A program made the translations under genes and the position numbers. A model generated the notes under the pieces. It was not told the DNA's origin and made no database searches. It worked only from the letters and a program-made list of their open reading frames with translations. Shown one piece after another: positions 27,801 to 38,481 of a stretch of DNA of 64,000 nucleotides. Numbering within the stretch: position 1 is the first letter of the stretch; the number at the start of each line of letters is the position of its first letter. Origin of the DNA: Eledone cirrhosa. Its lineage: Eukaryota; Mollusca; Cephalopoda; Octopoda; Eledonidae. The stretch spans positions 49,723,077-49,787,076 of the forward strand of contig OZ024745.1 in assembly GCA_964016885.1 (NCBI GenBank). The letters are read 5' to 3'.

Positions 27801-30800
27801 ACACATTCCTCTTCAGCTAAGCCTTCATTGACTTTTTCAAATTCAATATGGAAAGGAAGGTGAGGGTGGAGAGAGAAGTGCTGCCCCTCAGTATATTTGT
27901 TAAAAGGTGGGTGAATGGGCTTACTCTAATCACGTTACTATAGGCTGGAAAGAATAGTTGAAAGAGAGACACTTGCCTATGATGCCCTTGGGGATCAGGG
28001 TGATCTCTGGTCATTGGGGGTGCACCCCCACCCAACCTACTAGTGAATTCTGATGTTTTTAATTTATTGCAATTTTGTTTTGTTTTTCTATTTACTTATT
28101 TTATGTAAATCTCCTCTGTCTTTGTTTATTTGTATTGTCCTTAATGTTTCCAGCCCTAGTATCCGATAAATTATTCTAATGATGATGATAACCAAGATCA
28201 TTATCACTATGACTACCCCCACCCTAATTAAAACTATATTATCTTTATGTGCAATGTACATATTTTATATTAACAAATGGTTGGTGAAGTTATGTCTTCA
28301 TCCTTTTCAGTCTCGAAGCATCAATAACTAACAAAAGTGAACCCACTCTTATTGGAAGTGGGAGTGGTAGTGGAGGAGCAAGTGATGCAGCTAGCCGTGT
28401 GGCAGGAGGAGGAGGAGGTGAAGACAGCCTGAGTAGTAGTGAGAGTGATGAAGTGGATGGTGATGTTGATTTCTCTGATGAGTCCAACTCAGATAATTCA
28501 ATAATAGAGAACAAACAGATTTCTTTCAAGGTAAACATTTTTTTTCTTTTCTCTTTTTAGCATAAGATTAAAATCGTAAAAGTGTGTGTGTCTATGTATC
28601 ATCATCATCATTTTGCATCTGCTTTTCTTGCTGGTATGGGTTGGATGGGTTGTCACAGTCTGAAACCAGATAGGTTGGTGCGACTTCATTTTTCTCATAT
28701 GTGTTATGGTTACTACAGCTAGATACTCCACCTAATGCTAGCCACCTTACAGAGTGTAATGGGTGCAATTTTCATAGCACCTTTACTGCCACTTCTTAAA
28801 CCCTATCTTTATTCAATTGCCAATACTATAGCTTTCAGTGTCTCAATATGCTTACTATTATTTTTAATGTCATAGTGCTTGTACTGGTGGATGGATTTTT
28901 TATATCATTGCATATTGCCAGTGTGAAAGCTAGAGAGAAATGTACTAAGCACATGCTCTGTTAGATGTGTAATGTTAATGTGCATAAACAACAAAGCAGT
29001 TCATGCACATTAACTGAGAGAAAAACTAAATGGAATCAAATGTAATGTGCAAGATAGAAGACTGGTTGATATGGGCATGTGATGTATTTGGATGATGATA
29101 GTTGGGTGAAGAAGTGTCAAGAGATCCTAGTGGAAAGAGGCTGCAGTATAGGAAGACTGAGCATGATCTGGGAAGAAATGGTGAGAGCTGATCTCACAGT
29201 GGAGAAGGCAAAGGTATAAATAGAGGCAGACTGTGCTGGAGAAGATGATACTAGATTTTAGTAGTTAGATAGTTGTCTTATTTAGTTTAAAGTTAGTTAT
29301 TTCACTAAACCTCTCATAATTCTTGATAATCAAAGCACAAAAGCAGTATATTGTTAGAAATATGGTCATGAAAGGGTTAAGCCTACCACTCAATTGTGAA
29401 GTTATGTATATCATTTTCTAATATTCTATCTTGGGCTGCTTACTTTTTAGGATGTCTTCCCAACTACAAAGCAGGTTTATGATTTTAATATAAATCGGCC
29501 TTCTAAACAAGGATTGTGTATCTATGAAAGGTACGTAAAAAAAACTGTCTTGTTTTGTTGTTTTATATCACATTCTGTAAACAATAGCATCATCATTGTC
29601 ATTATCATTCTCTGTCTGCTTTCCATGCTGTCATGGTTTGGACAATTCGCCACAGTCCAAGACTTGACAAGTCCAGAAAGACCAACTCTTGCATGCATCT
29701 TCTATTTGTGGAATGATTTCTATAGCTGGTCACCCTTCCTAACACCAAACACGGTATATTGGGTATATTTTATCATGGTACTAACACTACCACTCTACAG
29801 TGTTTTATCAATGCATCAACACTAGCACTTTAAAAATGTACTGAGTGCATTTTATCATGTAACCAGCATTGCTACTTTACTGAGTGTACTGGGTGCATTA
29901 TAAAATTCATGTGAAGTTATAATGTTAATTTGAGTGTTTCTTTCCCTTATAGATATGCCCAATTTGGAGATAGTTGGTCTAAACCTCCATCAATACAAGA
30001 CAAGAATACCAGAAAGATTACAGATCAATTGTAAGTAATAATTCTTATTTTTTTTATTACTATGTTCCCTTTTTTATCTCTGTTCTTATTCTGTTCCTTT
30101 TTCCATTAGATAGGTCTTCTTCAGTACGTCTTGTGATCCATTGTTATCTCCTTTAAGATATTCAGCACCCTGAGTTCTTTCTCTTCCACAGGCCTCAACA
30201 TTATAGTAGTATTATAAAAACACAGATAAGAATTTGATACAGCTATCACATAGAGAAAAAGTTATGCTGTGAATTGTATTATGAAAAGGAAAATTATTTT
30301 TTTATGGCTTAGAGGAAGGAGAATTACACATATGACCTTTCACAGGGGCCCCTGAAACTGATGGGAAAAAGGGATAAAAATAACTCATGGGTTGTTGGTG
30401 TTAAATCAGTTGATGGATTAAGTATACCACTCTGCTCATTTTCCGTATAACCAATTTCACTTACAGGCATAGGCCAGGTTGACCTGAGGCTATTACAGAA
30501 GACACTTATCCAAATTGCTGTGCAGTTGGGATCAAACCGGAATCATGGGAGGGTAAAGTGGGCATCTTAAACACACAGCTATTTGGGTTAATTGAAGTTT
30601 ATGAATTTAGTATCTGAAATTCTGGTCAACAACTTCGATTTTGTAACAGTTAATATGCTTTCCTTCCAAGCAGTTGGTCCAGGTTCATACCCTAACCAAG
30701 GTAAAAGTAAAACAAAATGGAATATAATGTCCTTCAAATGGCTGTCATGATTCGACTACGATGTAATTGACAATGTATTTATTTATTTTCAGATGGGAAA

Positions 30801-30970
30801 TGAGTGCCTTCAAACTGGATAGTGTTTACCAAGTGGAGTTACCTCCCGTGAATAAAATGTCTGACCAGATTTATACATCTTACGTGCTGTGTGGTAAACA
30901 CGGTGCTGGTCCACCGAAAATAAAAGACATGGAAACTTACAGGAGATATTTATATTGTAAATATCGATAA
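6599..30970 (+). CDS. FIG4: FIG4 polyphosphoinositide phosphatase (SAC domain), 23 coding exons, complete
   Basis: FIG4 removes the 5-phosphate of PI(3,5)P2 and scaffolds the PIKfyve-VAC14 complex on endolysosomal membranes. Coding exons: 6599-6664, 9416-9514, 9637-9763, 10852-11008, 11535-11585, 12946-13106, 13806-13937, 15622-15722, 16752-16914, 19018-19115, 19690-19823, 20818-20934, 21529-21664, 22104-22162, 22605-22771, 23366-23507, 24375-24433, 26425-26569, 27283-27363, 28311-28530, 29451-29530, 29953-30030, 30793-30970. They total 2,751 nt (916 aa plus TAA), close to the 907 aa of human FIG4, and every junction keeps frame. The SAC catalytic loop CVDCLDR is at residues 492-498. Ile41, mutated in human CMT4J disease, is conserved. 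The start [20 protein letters not shown] aligns with the known N-terminus. Exon 6 (Ser/Asn-rich) and exon 20 (Gly/Ser/Asp-rich, residues about 732-805) diverge. Intron 7 is U12-type. The homology is recalled, not searched. Confidence 0.96.
7795..7974 (+). repeat. SINE copy, TTGGCAGTATCAGTAGAGGG family, in FIG4 intron 1
   Basis: The family begins TTGGCAGTATCAGTAGAGGG and has a B box (GAGTTCAAATCC) about 60 nt in. It then carries CGGGGTCGATAAAATAAAGT and ends at AGAAACAATTATTT. This copy is well preserved, and so are those at 19,156-19,346 (+, FIG4 intron 10), 47,755-47,938 (+) and 56,561-56,748 (-). Their close similarity suggests recent activity of this subfamily. The tRNA-like promoter supports a tRNA-derived SINE of the octopus type. 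Confidence 0.85.
8802..9180 (-). mobile_element. decayed retroelement ORF fragment (C-terminal region)
   Basis: The minus-strand frame encodes VWDATC-like (LLIWDATC), then [17 protein letters not shown] and, after a frame change at about 8,880-8,890, a stretch ending in [13 protein letters not shown]. This order (WDATC, then PVAVET.G..G, then LFQR.S.A...GN) is a conserved block found next to reverse transcriptase domains in many invertebrate retroelements. The frameshift and the lack of flanking ORF show a fossil. It lies in FIG4 intron 1, antisense to FIG4. The assignment is from memory of the family pattern. Confidence 0.6.
11058..11345 (+). repeat. degenerate tandem repeat (TATATGACTGCTATTA units) in FIG4 intron 4
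   Basis: About ten or more imperfect units of roughly 13-30 bp, centred on TATATGACTG(C/T)TATTA, follow each other from about 11,058 to 11,345 in the intron just after FIG4 exon 4. Unit length and sequence vary, as in an old minisatellite. No coding or RNA gene is apparent. Confidence 0.6.
12036..12345 (-). repeat. tRNA-headed SINE, reverse copy in FIG4 intron 5
   Basis: On the minus strand a tRNA-like head (ATGGTTTAGTGATTAGGGTG) and a diverged B-box region precede the body. The body ends in a segment matching 'gaacctccgttggttcctat' when read on the plus strand. It is the same family as 2,008-2,276. The 119-codon plus-strand frame over it is antisense to the SINE and should not be called a gene. 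Confidence 0.65.
13938..15621 (+). other. FIG4: U12-type (minor spliceosome) AT-AG intron, FIG4 intron 7
   Basis: The intron opens ATATCCTTTTT, the U12 5' splice site consensus, and ends CCTAG. TCCTTAAC, the U12 branch-site consensus, is at 15,605-15,612, which puts the branch A 10 nt before the 3' end. It is a phase 1 intron splitting Asn265. No nearby GT donor keeps frame: GTCAAT at 13,934 and GTATTA further on both give the wrong phase for the downstream exon, whose frame is fixed by the conserved [14 protein letters not shown] stretch and an upstream in-frame TAA. The exact protein join ([13 protein letters not shown]) matches the FIG4 family spacing. Confidence 0.93.
14640..14932 (-). 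repeat. tRNA-headed SINE, reverse copy inside the FIG4 U12-type intron
   Basis: On the minus strand the tRNA-like head (GTGTGGCCTAATGGTAAGGG) is near 14,930. It is followed by the TTGAGGAAAACACTTCATTT block and the body running down to about 14,640. The head is diverged but recognisable. It sits inside FIG4 intron 7 and adds to its length without touching the splice signals. Confidence 0.65.
19156..19346 (+). repeat. SINE copy, TTGGCAATATCAGTAGAGGG family, in FIG4 intron 10
   Basis: It has near-full-length similarity to the copy at 7,795-7,974: the same opening block, GAGTTCAAATCC B box, CGGGGTCGATAAAATAAAGT and terminal GTGGAAACAATTATTTT. About 15 bp downstream, at 19,360-19,570, follow sequences resembling the decayed 3' coding end of the LINE seen at 44,470-44,830. 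Confidence 0.85.
23560..24145 (+). repeat. CATC/GATG-tailed dispersed repeats in FIG4 intron 16
   Basis: Several diverged copies contain the blocks 'gctggatgccctttctaa', 'ctttacagagtgtactgggtgc' (in pieces) and 'attttatcatggcaccag', plus CATC/CCATCAC runs. Comparable copies occur in many introns here (20,040-20,150, 25,010-25,320, 28,600-28,780, 29,590-29,900, 31,990-32,200, 42,220-43,130 and 47,095-47,260). The best preserved copy is at 55,386-55,660. Confidence 0.65.
24758..24836 (+). repeat. short tandem repeat, about 30-bp unit x 2.6, in FIG4 intron 17
   Basis: Three successive imperfect copies of CACCTCCAAAGTGAAA followed by a 'tcagtgtaa'-like spacer. It lies within a longer diverged element that starts ACTCAAATATAAACGATCCC near 24,487. 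No coding potential is seen. Confidence 0.55.
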
Positions 30971-33147
30971 CAATGTTCTGAACCATGCAGAATACCATTA
31001 AAAATAGCAGCAACTCACGGAGAAGCAGCATTATTTAAACTAGACAACCTCAATCTCATTGGTCACAGACTGCCTGCAAAGGTCATGGGCACAGCCCCTT
31101 TCTCTAGAACTAGCAAAAAAGAAAATGTTTTAAAATATAAAGTATGTAACTTGCTACATTTATCTGAAGGAAAAGAGCCAATCGTCAGATCAGACCAAAG
31201 AAGCTGTTTCCATTGCTGATACTGTCAGTTGCAACTCCTGACAGAAGTGCCATTGCTTTTCTGGTGATAGGAGGATTTGAACTTAGAGTGCATAGGGCTG
31301 GAACAGATACAACAAAGCATTCCCCCATCTGGCTCTTTTACAATTCTGCCAATCTACTGCCCATGAACTGATACTTTATCGACCCCAAAAGGACGAAAAG
31401 CAAAGTTGACTTAGGTGAGATTACACCTCAGAGCACAGAAAGCTGGAAAAAATTGAGGCTTTTAATCCGATGTTCTAACGACTGTCAATTCTCCACCATT
31501 TATTTATCTGATATCTAAAAAAAACAATAAAAAAGTTAAAACAAAAATGTAAGTTTATAAGTTGACTGTTATACTCCATCTTATTTAGAAATTCATGTCT
31601 TTTGCCTCTGGATGCAGCATGGCGAAAGGGTTAAGAAGTTCACTTCATATGTTCCAACAAACTACATAGCATCTTGAGCAAGTGTTTTAACTGTAGCCTT
31701 GGTTTGCTTAATCAGGTATGACATGGCACTAAACAACACTTTTCACCATATACATCTGTTTACAAAATATAGCCTCATATGCAGATGAGTCACATTTTCC
31801 AGAGAAAGCTGTATGACTATTCTTGCTGTCCCAATAAACCAAAACTGAATAAGATCTGTGTAATTCTTTAATTGTTAAAATTACTATGTTCTTTCTAGGA
31901 GTTTTAACAATAAAAATATTTTGTTGTCAGTTTGTGTGATCTAAGGCATTCTGGCCCCCGACTACATTATATTAGCATCCAGGACAATATTAATCTCATA
32001 TGTACACTGTAAAGTGGTTGGTGTTAGGAAAGGCATCCAGCCATAGAAACCAATCAAAAATAATCCACCCATCCATGCTCCCTGGACATAAAATAATGTA
32101 TTTTTACAAGTGTTATGTTTGTAGGCAACAAGCAGTTCATCAATCTCATTCAACATTTGTTTTTCCTGTTAGCAAGGGTTGGATGGGTCATCACTGACTA
32201 AGTCAGTACTTAGCTGCAGTCACTGATATCTCAGATAGGCTTGTAAGTACATCTAGCTAACATACATTTCCATATGCTACTGTGTCCTGGGTGTGTTTTA
32301 TCTGATAGACTAAGGTCCTATTTAGGGGATGCCTTGCTCCTTTTGAATCATTTATCACTACAGAATTAGGAACTATTTTAAGCTAAACAAAAACATGATA
32401 CAAATTTCACAGTATATGTCTAAATTATAACAAAACACCAAAGTAATTGATTACATTATTTATATTGCTTCAGTAAATTCAACCTGAATTTTTATGTCAG
32501 CTATATATAGATAACAGGAGGAAACTAGCATATGCTGGAATCACTGCTGTTTAGCCAAGAGATGATAAAGTGAAAGTTATGTAAAAATACAACCACTCCT
32601 CATACTTATGGTCATTTCCAAATATTTCTTTTTCTATATCAAAGTCTTGTAAAATAAAACAAATTTACAGTTACTAAAATAGTGTTTCCATAAGTACTTT
32701 ATTTAAAGAATTCATTTAATGTAAAACTGATACTATTAACTTTCCATATTCTCGTGGACTATCAAGTAACTTTGAAACAATATCTAAAGATATTTTGTGA
32801 GGAGTTTCTGTATAAATAATACAGCACCTGGCTTTTTAAAATCTGTTTTAGTACAAAAGTTAAACTATTAGTTTATTATGGATAACAATTGGTTGTCTCT
32901 AGACAATCATCAACATTCAGGTTATTAAACCTTTTGATACTGACTTGCATATACTTATAGAAAACAAAATCACCCATTTTCAATTTAAATCTTCCGACAT
33001 AATTTCATACAAATACCATCTTAATGAAAAATTTTCTGAGTAAATTTCATTAGCAATCTGGCCATTCATATTATCAAACACTGGTTATTTATCCCCTTAT
33101 CTCTTCTCTCTTTAATTTTTGCATAAGAAACTACTCTCCAAGTTTGG
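30971..33147. other. convergent intergenic region between FIG4 and the NOL8-like gene
   Basis: This contains the FIG4 3' UTR and that of the minus-strand RRM gene. AATAAA polyadenylation hexamers on the plus strand occur at 31,526-31,531 and 31,909-31,914. For the minus-strand gene, TTTATT on the plus strand at 32,872-32,877 or 32,698-32,703 could serve. A minus-strand SINE copy covers about 31,250-31,440, and a CATC-type repeat about 31,990-32,200. No further exon is seen. Confidence 0.55.
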
Positions 33148-36100
33148 CTAACTTTTCAACCCTACTGATGCTATAGACTTATACTTAAGCAACAGACTGG
33201 GTTTTGCTCGTAGAACAAGGCCACGTGACCCTTTAGTAGACAGAAATTTCTGTAGTACTTTAGAATTCACATATGTTTTGCGTTCAACCATTGTACTAGT
33301 TTTAACAGGTTTTGTTATTTCCTGACTCTTTTGAGGTGTCTTTGCTTTCTCTGGGTCTAAATGTTGACCTTTATGGACACTGGTAGTTTTGGTGTCATTA
33401 GATTTGTTTTTTTGGGAAATGGTTTTATTTGGTTTCACAGAATCTTTAGTCAAGGAGTCAGAACTTGATACCTTGTTAGCACAGTCTTTGGAATTAGAAG
33501 CACTGGATTTTAATTTTTTGGAAATGATATTTGAACCTGTGCAATCAGAGTCTCTAGTTGTGGTGTCAGGAGCTACACGTTTTTTGTTGTTATAGTCTGT
33601 GGACACAGAAGCAGGAACTGATCTTATGTCATGATAATCTTTAGGTGTGAACTTGTTTTTGAATTGTTTAATATTCATATTTTTCTTTGTCTTATCTCCT
33701 GCTGCTTTGTGGTTGTTGGGAAATTTTCGCTTGGTTTGGTCAAAATAAATGTCATTCGATGCAAATCTCTTGTGGTTATAGTAAAATTTTGAAGGATTTA
33801 CAGTAATAATGTGAAAAGTGTTAAGAAATATAAACAAAGATGACATTCAAAATATAAAGGAATAAAGCTTATAGTTAATTTAACATTCACAGAATGTTTC
33901 TCAGAAGGGCCAGGGACCTGCATTGTGGTCACATACATTCCCAACTGAGTGCATTTTATCGTGGCAGCAGAATGAGGGAGGTTGTCATGTTAGCCACAGT
34001 TGAAGAGTTTTCCCAATCCTTTGTTTGGCAGGTTTTTTTATGGCTGGATGCCCTTTCTATCACCAACCACTTTACAGAATGTACCAGGTGTTTATCATGT
34101 AGATCACCACCACTAGAGAGACTGTCATGCCTTTGACACAACTGAAGATACCTCTCAACCTTTTTTCAAATGGTGTTTGTGTGTGCCTCATAAGAGCAGT
34201 TCCACAAAGAGATTGATAAAACAAGCACCGAGATCAATATAAAATCCCTTTCAAGCAGTGCACCAGCAGTCTAATCACTGAAATCAGTAAAATATATACT
34301 AAATTTTAAGACCCTACTACTGTCAGGAAAATGGCTATACTCAACTAAAAAAAGAGTGGGTAGAAATTCCATACAATGCACTCTGTGTTGACTGGACACT
34401 AGAAGTAGTGGGATAACAGATTTCATGTGTCACATGTAGTAAGGTTCACAGGAAGTGGTAGACTGCTTTTGCTATCAAGGTGATCTCAGTCATGGTAGTG
34501 GAAAAAAAATACAGTGCAAAAAGACCCAAATAAGGCTTGTCTACAGAAAAAATTAAACCCAAATATTATAAACACAAAGAGTATGACTTATATACAAGTA
34601 TATACGGTAAATAACCAAACAGTTTTTACAAAATCAGCTTCAAAAAGAAAATGTTTTAATTGAAAGGATATTTTCTTTCTATTTCGGTGTCTCATTCTCA
34701 TTATTGGAAGTGCTTGACCATATTTCACAATAACCCAATCCTGAAAAGACAACATATTCTTTTATTGGTTTCAGTCATCAGAATGTGGCCATGCTGGGGT
34801 CACAGCTGGTTATATCAAACCTAGTATTTATTTTTGTTGAAATGCTAAGGAATTGAACATAAAAAATATGAAGACATACATTATGGTCATTTGGATTGAT
34901 TTCTGTCTGGATACCTTTCCTAACACCAGATGTAAATTTTATCATGCCACTAGCACAAGAAAGGTTGTTATGTCCTCAACCAGACTAAAGGGTCTTTTTG
35001 ACCCTACAGTGTCATTGTTCTTTCGCCAACCACTTTACAGTGTACTGGGTGTATTTTATCATGGCCTCAACACTAGTAAGGTTTTTTTGTACCCTGTATG
35101 ACTCTAACTTCTCACTACTCTATGGGGTCTTAGATGACAAGGAAATAAACTTTTCAAAACTTTTATACAGCATCCATTTGTTATTTGTAAGAAGAGAAAA
35201 AAAGGCAGCCCATACCTATGCATATTTAGCTGGTCTTCAAAATTGTATGTCATTGGATATTTTGGGGGTGTTTTAATGATAGGGGTCCAGTGTCATAAAA
35301 AGCAACATAAAATGCCACCTGGTCCAGGAATCAAATCCACAACTTTATAATTGTGAGGCCTACGCTCTAACCATTAAGTCATGTGCCTTCCTATTTGTTA
35401 TTTGTCCTGAAAATATGAAATACCTTTTTGTTAGGGACTTCACTTCCTAATTTTGCATTATGGAAGACTTTATTAAAACATTTAACATCAGAACCTGTCA
35501 ACTCCATCTCAACTGATTTCTTTACTAATGGCTCTTTTTTCTGTTCAGCAATATCTTTTAACAGGCTGTAATAAAACAAAAATATTCTATTAGTTGTATT
35601 TTAATTCTTACCATTCTGTAGTGGTTCTGAAGAAAAATATCTAGAAGCAGGTTTGTTAATTCAAATATTTATAGTATCTTTACTACTAGACAAATTGCTG
35701 TGAACATTTGCAATATTACAATAAAGGCTTCAATATTTAATGTGATGCTGTTTTGTGCTTTTCAAGAATGTCTTGTTAATGTAGTTTCACGTGGTACAGG
35801 ATATTAAGAGTTAATCTTGTCACATTTTAGTGGGGGTGGTTGAGGGAGGAGAATTTTTATTTATTTATTAAATTGACCCCAATATTTCTGAACTTATTTC
35901 ATCATATCAGCCAGATTTGAACTCAGGCTATAAAAGGACATGAAGTAGCAGTTTCCTTAACCCTTTATCATTTAAACCGGCCATATCCAGCCAGAATTCT
36001 CTTCCTCCTTTCTGTTCAAACTAATTGTAACCAGCTACTTATACCGATGTTAAGGTATTGTTAAAGTACTTGTGATATAACTAAAGTGAATAGTGACAAC

Positions 36101-36868
36101 TGAGAATTGAAATCTAGACCTGGAAACTTACATTGTTTTATGGTGTTTGTTTATCTATAGTCAGAGGCATGGCAGCATTCATGACCTCTGAGACTCATAG
36201 GAATGAGTAAGGTGTACCAAAACCAGTGACCAGCCCAACAATTTGGATTACTAAAGGCACCTAAGTGGTGATGTTAAACTGAATGATAGATTAAGTCCAC
36301 AACCCAAGTTATTACATTAATCTAATTATTTTTAGTTTTCTTTTTTTTTTTGTTGATTCAATCCATATCTTATTAAGGTAAATATGAGAACTGGATTTAG
36401 ATTGCATTTTTCTTCCTTGATGGGGAAAACTTGGACAGAAAATAAATATATTCCTTTATTTGTTTCAATCATTTGACTGGCCATGCTCGGGTACTACCTT
36501 AATTGGAATTTAGTCATACTGAAGTCAGTACTTTATTTTTCAAGTCTAGTACTTTATTGGTATCAAACTACAATGACAGTATAGACACCAATGTAAACAC
36601 AGACACACATATACCTTGCTAGCAAGGGTTGGACAAGCCTTCACAGACAAAGTACTCAAATAGGGCAACTAGCCTCCTAGAAAGGCCAGAAGCATGCACC
36701 TTGCTTACATACAATCACACACTCTACTGAGTATATTTTATCATGATACAAGCATTAGAAAGCTTGACATATCTTTGACAGAACTGAAGGATCATCTCCA
36801 ACCCTTCCTATCACTAACATGTACTGGGTGCATTTATCCTGTAGATCAGCAACACTAGTGAGATTATC

Positions 36869-36901
<33 letters not shown>

Positions 36902-38448
36902 AGAGTGCATAATCATTTTTACATCCGTTTTTCCATATATCATCATAATCTAACATCCATTGAATCATACACACACAACTGGCCTCTGCAGTTTCCATTT
37001 ACCAAATTTCACTCACAAGACAGTTGTCAACCTGTGGCAACAGTTGACATCACTTGCCTATGATGCCATTCAGTGAGACTGAGCCCACAATGTTGCAAAG
37101 CAAGCTTATTAATCAAGCAAATATGTCTGCACTCACATTCATATTATTTTAACAGATTACAAGTGAAAGGAAGTTATGGTAGAAAGGATCCAGCCAACCA
37201 ATACAAACAAGGAAAAGCAAACATATGATGATGATTAGCAGATATACAAAAAGCTCTTATGTAGTTCTGGATTCTATATGCTTTGCAGGAACAGACTTAT
37301 CCAACCTAGCCAGCATGATATATAATGAAATGATGCTGGTATCTATATTTAGTATACAGAATATTAAAGTAACAACAGGAAAGTACTTAAGATAAAAACT
37401 TGGTTTAGCAATTTCAATCTTCATTTCATGAGACCTCCATTTTGTACAATTCAATGCTTTCATACCTGCAAAATAAAACATTTAGGATATGATACAATGT
37501 AGGACCCTTTATGTGGCTGCTCAGTTTTCTAGAAATAGCAGCCAAACCCATCTTACAGTCTTAAAAAAATGAATGTCACAATGTTTCTTCAAACAGACAT
37601 CATTCAAAACAAGCTGTGATATTTGTTTATAACCCACACAAACTATACCCTGCAGCTAACCAATTTGATGAAAATGAGCAGTACATACCATAATTAAAAA
37701 ATAAATGGTTTGGCATGAGGAATGGCATTTTGCTATAGAAAATAGTCTAAAAAGGTCACATCTAACCCATAACAGCATAGAAAAGCATACACAAGTTTTG
37801 ATGATGACTGTGTATCTTGGTTTTTAAATAGATACACTGTGTGCCTGCATGCTATAAGAAGTGACTGAAAGGGCATTCAGTTGTAAAACACTGCCCCAGA
37901 AAATCTGTCTATGCCAGGATGTAAAATTATCACCATTAAAGTATTTTCAGGTTGGACATGTTATCATGCTCTGAGGCTAGACCAGTCTGGTGACTACTTC
38001 TAGCTCATCGGTTCCGTTTTTGGTTACAGCTGGATGCCCTATCTAATAGCAATCACTATACAGCATCTATTGAGATCATGTTATTATTGTGTCAGCACTA
38101 CCACCTTAAAGAGTGAACTGGGTGCTTTTGTCTCTCTCTCTTTATATATATATATTAAAAAGTGATTTGTCTCTAATACTTAGACATCTCAATGAATGGA
38201 TAAAATATACAGATGGAATATAACTCAGAGAAGCAATTTCACATATTAAACCTATGTCAAAGGCACAGGTTTAATATATATATATATAGTGGCAGAACAC
38301 TGGAAGGTAATATCCGTAGTGGTAGAGCACTCAGTCCATGGGATGAGTTAGGTAGAAGTAGTTACACAACAGTTAGTTCACCATACCGAGAACAATTGTT
38401 CTCGGTATGGTGAACTAACTGTTGTGTAACCACTTCTATATATATATC

Positions 38449-38481
<33 letters not shown>

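Noticed and set aside
33389..33595. 68-codon plus-strand open frame
   Set aside because: It is antisense to the last exon of the NOL8-like gene.
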